From Candidatus Zhuqueibacterota bacterium (GTDB lineage Bacteria > Zhuqueibacterota > Zhuqueibacteria > Oceanimicrobiales > Oceanimicrobiaceae), in contig JAJDAG010000037.1 in the NCBI GenBank assembly GCA_029262005.1, positions 1-64,000 on the forward strand: 64,000 nt of DNA. The letters run 5' to 3'. A program made the position numbers and the translations under genes. A model generated the notes under the pieces. The model saw only the letters and a list, made by a program, of their open reading frames with translations. It did not search any database and was not told the DNA's origin. Below are positions 1 through 9,297 of this stretch, piece by piece (position 1 is the first letter of the stretch; each line of letters begins with the position of its first letter).

Positions 1-155
1 CATTTGCAACCATCATACCTACCAACTTCATCTTAAGTTTGCCAATCATGTGCCTGCATTCGTCGGAGGAGTTAGGGATTATAGCATGGGGTGGCGGCTT
101 AAAGGTGCCACCCCATCGGGTTATTGAAATATGCTAACCAAAAAATCTTTGACAA

Positions 156-662
156 TTACTTTTTCGTGGTTTTTTTTGTTTCGCTTTTTTCTTTCATATA
201 AGCGAGTATTTTGTCCCACTCAGCCTTAAAGTCTTCAAGGTCAATATTCGCGCTATTCACGACAGTGCTCCAATGCCGTGTGTAAGCAGCTCTTGCAACA
301 GCTTCTTGAATCTCCACATCGCTTGCACCGAACATTCTTGCGCTCGCTGTGTGAACATGGACGCAATAAGTACATGGAATTTGTGATGCTACTGCCAGCC
401 CAATGAGTTCAGCATATTTGGGGGGAATAACTCCTTCGGGCCCGTCCATAGCCTTCATCCATTCCCACACCCCGGCAAGCGCATGCTTTGGATACATTTT
501 CATAAATGAGGGAAAGGTTCCAAAAACTTCCACCATTTCGGCCTGAGCTTTTTGAGATGGGTCTGTTTGGCTCTCTTGAGCAAGCAGGGGCGTTGAAAGG
601 ATAAAACCGGCAATGATGGCGACCGCGACTGCACCCTTCGTTAGTCTCATGGTCTTATTCAT
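156..662 (-). CDS. Carboxymuconolactone decarboxylase / AhpD-like family protein, secreted
   Basis: N-terminal signal peptide; PCTYCVHVHTASARMFGASDVEIQEAVARAA matches the CMD/AhpD CxxC-xxxH region. Confidence 0.8.
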   Translation of the reverse strand: MNKTMRLTKGAVAVAIIAGFILSTPLLAQESQTDPSQKAQAEMVEVFGTFPSFMKMYPKHALAGVWEWMKAMDGPEGVIPPKYAELIGLAVASQIPCTYCVHVHTASARMFGASDVEIQEAVARAAYTRHWSTVVNSANIDLEDFKAEWDKILAYMKEKSETKKTTKK

Positions 663-769
663 GACACTTCTCCTTTTTGGTTAAGAGTTATATGTTTGTG
701 AGATTCTGCTGTTCTTTCGTGTAGTCCTGCAACTGTTAATTTCTGTAGTCCGGCTGCAATATTGGGTTA

Positions 770-1585
770 TTAGGATTGGTCATCCTCAAGAAACTCTAGA
801 ATAATTGTGTTTACAAGTTTAGGCTTTTGACGCAAAAGTGGATGTTGTGTTTTCGGGACAATGCAAAGCTGTGAGTTAGGTATGGACTGAAAAAGTTCTA
901 TTGTGTGCTCAAGCAGAATGGCGTCTCTATCAGCAGCTAAAACAAGCACTGGCATTGTGATAGTACCTAATTTATTTTTTGTAAGGTTTGGGTCGGTCAA
1001 CAATAGGTTTTGCAGCTTCTCAAAAAAGATCGGCCAATGTTCGGGATTAGGAGATAGCCTTTTGTAGCGCTCAATAGCGAATGGCCAAAATGTATCGGCT
1101 GTGGACTTTAGAAACATATCTCTAAGCTCATCCGTTAAGCCATTCGAACGAAAAAATGCGCCGATAGTGACGAGTTTCCTCACACGTTCAGGGTATGTTG
1201 TTGCCAAGTGCAGGCCAATTACTCCGCCCATACTCCATCCAACAACATATACTTGTTTTATGTCTAAATGGTCGAGTAATTTCACGACATCAAGAGCCAT
1301 TAACTCATTAGTTAGTGGCTGTTCCGAATCTGTTGTTCGGCCATGACCGCGACAATCAGGGATGATCAAATGAAAATTTTTTGACAAATCAGCAATCTGA
1401 TTTTCAAAATGATCTATAGCGCCGGTTGCACCATGAAGAAGCAACAACGGTTCCCCGGAGCCATGAATCTCATAATACATGTCAATATCATTTACACGAA
1501 CATTGTTACCTTGTCCGAGTAAAGGAATCGGCAGTAACCAAATACACAGTAGCAGTGCTGAAATGGAGTTAATCTTAATCCTCAT
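770..1585 (-). CDS. Alpha/beta hydrolase, secreted
   Basis: Signal peptide; LLLHGATG, nucleophile elbow GWSMGG, C-terminal TQHPLL His region. Confidence 0.85.
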   Translation of the reverse strand: MRIKINSISALLLCIWLLPIPLLGQGNNVRVNDIDMYYEIHGSGEPLLLLHGATGAIDHFENQIADLSKNFHLIIPDCRGHGRTTDSEQPLTNELMALDVVKLLDHLDIKQVYVVGWSMGGVIGLHLATTYPERVRKLVTIGAFFRSNGLTDELRDMFLKSTADTFWPFAIERYKRLSPNPEHWPIFFEKLQNLLLTDPNLTKNKLGTITMPVLVLAADRDAILLEHTIELFQSIPNSQLCIVPKTQHPLLRQKPKLVNTIILEFLEDDQS

Positions 1586-1730
1586 CGAAACCTCCCTTGC
1601 TATTCCATATCCTGTAAGTCCTCAAGCAGTTACAGAAAAGATAGCAAATGCCGCGAGATTTGTCTCCTACTCAGAAAACAAAAAATGACACTGAGGAAAC
1701 ATTGTGGTTGTGAAAGAAAGGGTGGTCAGG

Positions 1731-4700
1731 TTATTGAGATGATTTTAGAAGTTGTTTCTTATATGCGGATGGTGTTGCGCCAAACTGCTTCTTGAATGCG
1801 CGATTGAAATGGGAGAGGTTATTGAACCCAACACTGTAGGCGACCTCTGAAATGTTACCAGAGTTCGCCTCCAGCATTTGAGCAGCCCGTTGCAGGCGTA
1901 TGAGAAGAACAAAGTTGCTGGTGTGCTCGGCGATGAGTGCTTTTAGTTTTCTATTGAGATGGACTTTACTTATATGCATCTCGGCGGCGAATTTCTCTGC
2001 CGAAAAATCAGAATCTTCCATGTTGTTCAGAACAACAGCTTTGGCTCTATCGAGAAATTCCTGGTCGCGCGAGGGAAAGTCAATTTTCTCAGGCTCTACT
2101 TTGACTACGGTGATTTGTTTTCGAAATTTCTCTTGCAGTTTCTTTCTTTGCTCAATCAGCTTTCTTAGACGAACGTTCAGCTCTTCGTGACTGAACGGTT
2201 TGGTCAAGTATGCATCTGCGCCTGTTTCCAAACCTTCGATTTTGCTCTTGTCTGAGCTTTTCGCGGTCAGCAGAATGACCGGAATGTGAGAGGTGAGTTC
2301 ATTGGTCTTGAGTTGTCTGCAGAATTCAAAACCATCGACTTTCGGCATCATGACGTCGCTTACGACGATATCGGGCAGAATATCACAGGCTGTTCGCAGC
2401 CCTTCTTCGCCATCGGCTGCTTCGAGAACCTGATAATCACCATTTAGCGCGTCGCGCAGGTAATCGCGCATGTCCTTGTTATCATCTATCACGAGAACGG
2501 AGAGTGCCGCGTCGGAGTTAGCCTTCTGTTTACTTCCTGCCTGAGATTTCTCGTTCGTGAATTCAGGATCGACTTCATATTCTTGACAGAGAACATTGCT
2601 GCATGCGTCCGGCTCAGCCTTCTCTATAATATCATCGTCGTGAAGATGATCCTTGCCCAGTGGCAACGAAATCAGGAACTCCGTACCGGAATTGATTTCG
2701 TTTGTGACTTCAATTGTGCCTTTGTGAAGCTCGACCAGTTCTTTGGTGAGTGCGAGGCCGATTCCGCTGCCAACATCACCATCTTTTTCACTTGTGCCAA
2801 CCTGGTAGAATTGGTCAAACACATAAGGCAAATGCTCAGCCTGGATTCCTGTACCCGTATCTATTACACTGATCTGCAGGTAGTCGGGCCTACCATGAGG
2901 GCCCAAATCCGTCGAGAGCCGGACGTTAATTCTACCACCCTCCGGGGTAAATTTTAATGCGTTGGCGACCAGGTTGATGATCGCTTTCTCAAACTTCTCA
3001 CTATCAAAATAAACCATCAAAGGTGAGCTGCCGTTCCCACCATCACTTATTGCCTCGAAGTCCAACGAAATTTTACGCTCTCTTGCTAACGATTCAAATG
3101 AGGACAACACCCCCTTCATAAAATAGATGATATCACCCTTCCTGGCTTCCAGCTTGAGTTTACCCGCACCCAATTTCGAAAGATCGAGAAGCTGGTTGAT
3201 GAGCCGCAGCAAACGCTTGCCATTGCGTTCCATCATCGCATATTGTCGCTTACGGTCTCCAGCATATCTACCCGCTCTCAATCTTTGCAGAGGGCCCAAA
3301 ATCAAGGTGAGCGGTGTGCGGAATTCATGAGAGATGTTGGCAAAGAAGCGAGATTTCATGCGGTCGAGCTCGTGGAGTTTCTCCGCCTGCGTATGTTCCA
3401 GTTCCAGACTGTGCTTCAACTGCTGTCGGCTGAATTCATAGCGCTGCAGGCCATAAAGAAATCCCAAAAAGGTAAGACCATAAATTGCATAAGACCACCA
3501 GGTCTCCCACCAGAACGGCGGGATGCTGATCGCCAAAAATGCGCCCTCCTTATTCCAGACGCCATCGTTGTTGCAAGCCTGGACTCGGAAAATATAATCG
3601 CCTTTGCCCAGATTGGTGTAAAACGCCGCTCGCCGGGTGTCGGAGTAAATCCACTCGCTATCGTAGCCTTCAAGCTGATACTTGAATTTCACACGCTCCG
3701 GGACGGTGAAACTACAGGCCGTATATTGAAATTCGAGGTCTCTGTTATGAGCGCCGAGTTGTAAGGGAGAAGAATCTATTTCAATGACACTATCCCCATT
3801 GGCAATAATTGTTTCGATATGCACAGGCGGCGGTTCGGCATTAACGGGCATGTTTAGCGGATCCACCGACACGATACCAGCAATGGCTGCGAACCAGAGT
3901 CTGCCGTCCCGGCTTTTCCACGCGACCGGTTGACGCCGGCCATTGCACTCTGCCTCGCGCATGCCGTCGAGGTGATTATAACTTTGGCAGTTGAGGGTAC
4001 CCGCGCCCACATTTGCCAGCCTGTTTAAGGAATCCTTGCTGACGCTGAACACACCGCGATTGCCGCTGAACCATAGATGACCCAAATCGTCTTCAAGAAT
4101 CGAGAACAGGCGGTCAAATGCCAGCTTATGATCTGCGGAGGTATATTGAAAGAAGTCGCCGTCGGCAAAGCGATACAGACCCTCGCCATCACTGCCGATC
4201 CAGAGAACGCCTCCTGCATCCTCATACAACGCATTTACACCATCTGAGTAAAAACCGTCTTCCTGACCAATCCTGATGGGTTGGATGGATTTTCCGGGCT
4301 TATTATCATGTAATTTGAAAAGTCCATTCTTTCTCGTTCCGAACCAGACTTCTTGGTTTTTTTTCTCCATGATGCAAATGATATCGGAAGCACCGGTCGC
4401 AGGCAAAAGAGTCCTGTATATCTCAGTTTTTGTTCCGTCAAAGTATGCCAGGTTTCCGACATTTCCCCCCACCCATACATGCCCTCGCTGATTTTCAAAA
4501 AGAGCGTTTATTTTGAGAGGAACCAGACCAGTGTGTATAAGCCTGTTGTTTTTTAGAAAACTAAGTCCACGACTATGACCAACCCAAACACCCGTTCCTC
4601 TGGATGGCGTCAGTGATAAAAGTTCACCAAGAGCATCAGTTTCTTTGAAAACAACAAGTTTCTGGCTTTCTAATCGGGCTATACTGCCATCTCTAAATCC

Positions 4701-5792
4701 CATCCAGATATTGCCATCTGAATCCTCGCAAACAGTATGTCCGAAATGGTTCCTTAGGCCTTCGTTCCGGCCAAATGTCACAAATTTATTATCCGATAAT
4801 TTGACTAATCCACCACCTCCTGCAAACCACAGACCTCCCTCATTGTCCTCCATTATTCTATTGAAATAGTTATTATCAGTTGATAAGCCATTTTCAGTTG
4901 TTAAGCTATCAAAACTATCGTGTATATAATTATATCTGTATATGCCCTGACCTTCTGTGGCAAACCATAAATTGCCATCATGATCTTCGTGAAGTGCTCT
5001 TATGACCATAGCGCTGGGAAGTCTTGAAGAATTAGACTTCAGGAACTCCTTGTCTACAAATTCATACAACCAACCCTTCTCCCCCCGAAAAAAGATCTCT
5101 CCGGATGCGCGCAGACAGTTGGCCGTGGGCAAGTCAAATGAGGAGGCAATTTTGTATATGGAGCCACCACTAACAATCAATTCTCCAGGAATATACTCTG
5201 GGAGTTTTTCATCTGAATTTTTAAAAACTTTTGTAATTGTTGCCTCCCTTATGCTCGTATCTTGTATGCTTGCATCTTGCTCAAAGCCATTATTTCGATA
5301 ATAAGTTTCACCTTTATCTGTGGCAAACAATATGTACTTTTTCTGGTTGTTTACGAGCACATGCGTCACCACCTTACTAAGGAGCCCATCTTTTGTCGTA
5401 TAGTTTGTGAATTGTTTGCCATCAAATCGGCTGACTCCACCGCCCTGGGTGGCGAACCAGAGATGACCGTTCCAGTCCTCGTCAATATCCCAAACAAAAT
5501 CTTCTCCGAGTCCCGGATATTCACTTCTCCTGAATATCTTAAATCTAACGCCATCGAAGCGGGCAACGCCTTCCTGGCTGGCAATCCAGATATAGCCATC
5601 CGATGATTGAAATACGTCCTTCAGATCATTCATAGGAAGACCGTCTCGGGCTTTATAGACTCTAATATCGTATTGGGTAATGCGTTTATTGGGGTCAAGC
5701 GCATGCGCTTCGTTTTGCCAGACAAAGAGATTACACATGAAGACAAAGAGTAAGGCAGGTGTGTTCCTCTGTAGTGCTATTCTTGTATTCAT
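1731..5792 (-). CDS. Hybrid two-component system (HTCS): beta-propeller sensor, Y_Y_Y, TM, histidine kinase, receiver, AraC-type HTH
   Basis: Repeated W(F/I)A/G propeller motifs, FFANISHEFRTPLTLILGPL H-box, GSGIGLALTKELVELH, receiver VLVIDDNKDMRDYL, AraC HTH ISEVAYSVGFNNLSHFNRAFKKQFGATPSAYKK. Confidence 0.95.
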   Translation of the reverse strand: MNTRIALQRNTPALLFVFMCNLFVWQNEAHALDPNKRITQYDIRVYKARDGLPMNDLKDVFQSSDGYIWIASQEGVARFDGVRFKIFRRSEYPGLGEDFVWDIDEDWNGHLWFATQGGGVSRFDGKQFTNYTTKDGLLSKVVTHVLVNNQKKYILFATDKGETYYRNNGFEQDASIQDTSIREATITKVFKNSDEKLPEYIPGELIVSGGSIYKIASSFDLPTANCLRASGEIFFRGEKGWLYEFVDKEFLKSNSSRLPSAMVIRALHEDHDGNLWFATEGQGIYRYNYIHDSFDSLTTENGLSTDNNYFNRIMEDNEGGLWFAGGGGLVKLSDNKFVTFGRNEGLRNHFGHTVCEDSDGNIWMGFRDGSIARLESQKLVVFKETDALGELLSLTPSRGTGVWVGHSRGLSFLKNNRLIHTGLVPLKINALFENQRGHVWVGGNVGNLAYFDGTKTEIYRTLLPATGASDIICIMEKKNQEVWFGTRKNGLFKLHDNKPGKSIQPIRIGQEDGFYSDGVNALYEDAGGVLWIGSDGEGLYRFADGDFFQYTSADHKLAFDRLFSILEDDLGHLWFSGNRGVFSVSKDSLNRLANVGAGTLNCQSYNHLDGMREAECNGRRQPVAWKSRDGRLWFAAIAGIVSVDPLNMPVNAEPPPVHIETIIANGDSVIEIDSSPLQLGAHNRDLEFQYTACSFTVPERVKFKYQLEGYDSEWIYSDTRRAAFYTNLGKGDYIFRVQACNNDGVWNKEGAFLAISIPPFWWETWWSYAIYGLTFLGFLYGLQRYEFSRQQLKHSLELEHTQAEKLHELDRMKSRFFANISHEFRTPLTLILGPLQRLRAGRYAGDRKRQYAMMERNGKRLLRLINQLLDLSKLGAGKLKLEARKGDIIYFMKGVLSSFESLARERKISLDFEAISDGGNGSSPLMVYFDSEKFEKAIINLVANALKFTPEGGRINVRLSTDLGPHGRPDYLQISVIDTGTGIQAEHLPYVFDQFYQVGTSEKDGDVGSGIGLALTKELVELHKGTIEVTNEINSGTEFLISLPLGKDHLHDDDIIEKAEPDACSNVLCQEYEVDPEFTNEKSQAGSKQKANSDAALSVLVIDDNKDMRDYLRDALNGDYQVLEAADGEEGLRTACDILPDIVVSDVMMPKVDGFEFCRQLKTNELTSHIPVILLTAKSSDKSKIEGLETGADAYLTKPFSHEELNVRLRKLIEQRKKLQEKFRKQITVVKVEPEKIDFPSRDQEFLDRAKAVVLNNMEDSDFSAEKFAAEMHISKVHLNRKLKALIAEHTSNFVLLIRLQRAAQMLEANSGNISEVAYSVGFNNLSHFNRAFKKQFGATPSAYKKQLLKSSQ

Positions 5793-6025
5793 TTTGATAT
5801 GGGTGAATGGTCAATATCTTCGATTATGTGCCTGTTGCCATATCCAACCTTGATTTGAATCTGGTTCATCGAAAATTTGCTTTTCCCACCATCATGGCAG
5901 TTTCGCGAGCACTCAGAGTCAGAAGAGTGGGGGAGTGGAAAGTGTGTGGAATCAATATAAAACAGCACATTAACAATGTCAAAGAAAAAAAGGAACTGGG
6001 GTCGATCCACAAACCCCGCGCACTA

Positions 6026-6057
6026 CCCCCAACGCCCAATAACACCCCAACCAACCC
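6026..6057 (-). other. Predicted G-quadruplex motif on the minus strand, upstream of the HTCS gene
   Basis: Plus-strand C-runs ccccc(6026-6030)-4nt-ccc(6035-6037)-7nt-cccc(6045-6048)-6nt-ccc(6055-6057) fit G3+N1-7 on the minus strand; more C-runs at 6014-6017, 6076-6080, 6097-6100. Confidence 0.5.
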
Positions 6058-6338
6058 AGCCCGCGCAGCGTTTTACCCCCAAAGCGCAACCAATTTCCCC
6101 AGGGGTGCACAATAAAAGTACAACCGGGCACACTCGAAAACCGTGCGGCCAGTCTCTCGCGACAACTGCTCACCTTTCCGCGCCAACTGTTCTGTCGGAA
6201 AGAATAAATTGTTCTCAAGTCTTCTGCTCCGCGCTCATCCATTAGATTTAATTCGCAGATGTTATGTTTATGACAAAAACCGAGAGCATGTTATGAAACG
6301 TCCCTGATTTTCACAGACTTTTGATACTGCCAAAATGG

Positions 6339-6653
6339 TTAGAACGCCGAACCATTCCACTGAAACACGCCCAAATCCAAATAACCCTTCGCGCTAAAAA
6401 CAACACCTTCTGCCTCAAGCATTGCCTGTTGCAGTTTTCGTTTTGATTCTTCAGGCAGCGAACTTTTCCCCTGTGCGCTGATGACGCGGTGCCAGGGCAT
6501 GTCCGGTACGGATTGTCGGTTCAGTGCCCAGCCCACGGCACGTGCCGCGTGTGGTTTTCCCGCCATTGCTGCGACCTGGCCATAGGTGGCCACTTTTCCT
6601 TTTGGAATTTGCTTAATTATTTTATAAATTTCTTGATAGAATTCTGATGCCAT
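6339..6653 (-). CDS. Alkyltransferase-like (ATL) protein of the MGMT family
   Basis: KGKVATYGQVAAMAG and PWHRVI where MGMT has PCHRVI; start placed at MASEFYQEI. Confidence 0.85.
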   Translation of the reverse strand: MASEFYQEIYKIIKQIPKGKVATYGQVAAMAGKPHAARAVGWALNRQSVPDMPWHRVISAQGKSSLPEESKRKLQQAMLEAEGVVFSAKGYLDLGVFQWNGSAF

Positions 6654-6796
6654 ATCTCGCTTTCTTTGTTTTAACAATAATATGCGTTGCGTTCAACTTA
6701 GTCAAGGACATTCGACTGTGGCGAACAACAGAACGCTGATACGCGTCGATTCAGTGAGCAATCCAATCATTTGAGACCCCATGCTAAGTCCATTTT

Positions 6797-8197
6797 ATGG
6801 CTCAATTTAAGTCGGAACCCAAACCCTGCCTTTATCGCTTAACCCGGGCAGTCATTAAGCTGTCAATGCAGGTCTTTTTTCGCAAAATTGAGTTGCGAAA
6901 TGGTAAATCAGTTCCAAAACAGGGTCCTGTTCTTTTTGTCGCCAATCACCCGAATTCCATCATGGACGCTTTGGTCATGGGCGTGGTGACCAGGAGAAAA
7001 GTCAATTATATCGGCCATGCCGGCTTGTTTTCAAACAGGCTGAAGAGTTGGTTTTTGCGCAGCACCGGCGTTATACCGGTTTACCGGCGCGAAGATGCTT
7101 CTGAGAAGATGCAGCAGAATGTATCGATGTTCGCGGCATGTTTTCGCGCACTGGAAAACGGTGAAACCATCGGGATTTTTCCAGAGGGTACAAGTGATAT
7201 GGTACGCAAGGTGAAAAAGGTTAAGACCGGCGCTGCAAGAATAGTGTTGGAGGCAGAGAGACAAAACGAGTACGCGCTCGGGGTGACCGTGCTGCCCATT
7301 GGTTTATACTTTTTTTCGCGCAGCCGATTTCGCAGCAAGGTGTTGGTGAACGTGGGCAAGCCCATTGCATTGCAGGATTTTTTCAGGATGAACAAGGAGG
7401 ACAATGTCAAAGCGGTGCAGGCGCTGACATTGAAAATTCAGCAAAATCTTGAAAAGATTACGGTCAATATCAAGCATGAAGAATTGGATGAATTTGTGCG
7501 TGACATAGAAGTACTTTACCGGGAAGAGCTGATACATGAAACGCTTGGCATTTCACAAGCTTCAAAAGAAACCGTGGCGGAGTTCTATCTAATACAGAAA
7601 ATCGCTGATTGCGTTGAATATTATTATGAACATGATATTGATAAAGTACAAAGTGTTCGTGAGCGAATCAGGCATTATAATCGCAAGCTCAATCGATTAC
7701 ATCTTAAAGACGGGATGCTTAAGGGGAAGATTTCGTTTGGCCCTTTACTCAAGGGAAGTTTGGTTGACCTTTTGACTTCGGCGCTTGGTTTGCCGTTGGC
7801 ATTGTATGGCATGTTAAATAATTTTTTGCCCTATTTGCTGACAGAGTTTGTTGCCAGGAAATTTGTTGATGATCGCACTAAAATTTTGTCGGCTCTGCTC
7901 ATCGGCGGCAGTGTTGCATTCGCCTTTTTCTACGCGCTCCAAATTTCGTTGGTCTGGTGGCATGCCGGCAGCTCTTTGGCTGGGTTGTATTTTTTGAGTT
8001 TACCACTTGCCGGCTTCTTTGCCCTTGCCTATATCAGGAAAGTGCGCAGTGAGCAACAACGTCTTGGTTTAACATTTTTTCTGTTTACCAACAGACAGCT
8101 TTTAGGCAGGATGCGCCGCGAGCGGCGAGAGTTGATTGCTGAGCTCAATGCCATTCGTGATGACTACATACAAAAGACAGGCCTGGACTTGGCTTAG
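6797..8197 (+). CDS. 1-acyl-sn-glycerol-3-phosphate acyltransferase (PlsC-like)
   Basis: NHPNSIMDAL (NHX4D) and FPEGTSD motifs; C-terminal hydrophobic segments. Confidence 0.9.
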   Translation: MAQFKSEPKPCLYRLTRAVIKLSMQVFFRKIELRNGKSVPKQGPVLFVANHPNSIMDALVMGVVTRRKVNYIGHAGLFSNRLKSWFLRSTGVIPVYRREDASEKMQQNVSMFAACFRALENGETIGIFPEGTSDMVRKVKKVKTGAARIVLEAERQNEYALGVTVLPIGLYFFSRSRFRSKVLVNVGKPIALQDFFRMNKEDNVKAVQALTLKIQQNLEKITVNIKHEELDEFVRDIEVLYREELIHETLGISQASKETVAEFYLIQKIADCVEYYYEHDIDKVQSVRERIRHYNRKLNRLHLKDGMLKGKISFGPLLKGSLVDLLTSALGLPLALYGMLNNFLPYLLTEFVARKFVDDRTKILSALLIGGSVAFAFFYALQISLVWWHAGSSLAGLYFLSLPLAGFFALAYIRKVRSEQQRLGLTFFLFTNRQLLGRMRRERRELIAELNAIRDDYIQKTGLDLA

Positions 8198-8201
8198 ACA
8201 A

Positions 8202-8267
8202 AATTGTCGGTTTTTTAAAACCTGTGCTCTCTGTGCCTCTGTGGCTGATGCATAATTCAGGTTAGAA
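8202..8267. repeat. Dispersed repeat copy A (inverted relative to copy B at 26458-26515)
   Basis: Reverse complement ttctaacctgaattatgcatcagccacagaggcacagagagcacaggttttaaaaaaccgacaatt matches 26458-26515 with 2 substitutions and an 8-nt indel. Confidence 0.85.
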
Positions 8268-8532
8268 GTTGATTTTTGGGTTAGAGAAAATATCAGGTTT
8301 GCATTATGAGTGTTTTGTCAATCATGAAGCCAAGCTCTTAAAGTGAAAAGAAACCGATAATCACTCTGTCAGCCATAATTAATACCCTGATGGCGAACTT
8401 AAAAGCTGTGCTGACTTGATGATTCCCCGGGTTGTGTCTGCCTGGAATTATTGCACAGGACAAGGTGTGTGTTGTTAGGTTGACAATTTGTTTTCAGCGC
8501 ATCGTAAATAGAATCAACTTTGAGGAAACTTA

Positions 8533-9297
8533 ATGGACGAAGGCATCACGAAGCTACTTGGCATGGTCAACACAACTACGATTCAGTCCATATTAAGCGA
8601 TCTCAGTCACACTGTCGCCATCGAGCGGTTGGGGCCGTTGATCAGCAAGCGAATTTCCTGGCAAGGTGCTCAGGACAGCCCCCAAATCGCCTTGACTTTC
8701 GATGACGGGCCTCAATCCGTTTACACGCCGCAGTTACTGGACGTTCTGGCTGCACATGATGTGAAAGCTACTTTTTTTCTCGTAGGGCGGCATATCGAAG
8801 TGAATTATGAACTGGCACAGGAAATTGCAAATTCGGGTCATGAGTTGGCTAATCACACTTTTACCCATCCTTTGATGTGGCGTTTGCATGATCAGAAAAT
8901 GGTAATTGAGATCAACAAAACGGATCATTTGTTACGCAGCCTGAACGGCTGCAGGCCCCGGTATTTGCGGCCGCCAATGGGTTTGTTTACGAAGCGCGTT
9001 TTGGATATTGTTGAGCACACCGGCTACAAAACGGTTGTTGGTGATGTTTATCCGCGCGATCCGGATTTGCCAGGTAAAGAGCGCATTGTCAAGCGTGTTT
9101 TGAGTCGGGTGCGCAATGGCTCGATTATTATTTTGCATGACGGCGGCAATACGGAAAGTGTCGATCGCAGCCAGACTGTAGGGGCGGTGGCGCAAATCAT
9201 CCCGGCGTTGAAAGACAGGGGATATGAGTTTGTCACACTCACTAAACTGCTGGCCAAACCAGGCCCAATGCAACAGGAACCCGGAAACAATGCTTAG
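8533..9297 (+). CDS. Polysaccharide deacetylase (NodB homology) family protein
   Basis: LTFDDGPQSVYTPQLLDVLAAHDVKATFFLVG and HELANHTFTHP motifs. Confidence 0.92.
   Translation: MDEGITKLLGMVNTTTIQSILSDLSHTVAIERLGPLISKRISWQGAQDSPQIALTFDDGPQSVYTPQLLDVLAAHDVKATFFLVGRHIEVNYELAQEIANSGHELANHTFTHPLMWRLHDQKMVIEINKTDHLLRSLNGCRPRYLRPPMGLFTKRVLDIVEHTGYKTVVGDVYPRDPDLPGKERIVKRVLSRVRNGSIIILHDGGNTESVDRSQTVGAVAQIIPALKDRGYEFVTLTKLLAKPGPMQQEPGNNA

Noticed and set aside
3243-3764. 173-aa plus-strand ORF
   Set aside because: Antisense within the HTCS gene; no motif.
5979-6242. 87-aa minus-strand ORF in the G-rich tract
   Set aside because: Translation of a low-complexity G-run region (GWLGCYWALGVVRGVCG); treated as non-coding.
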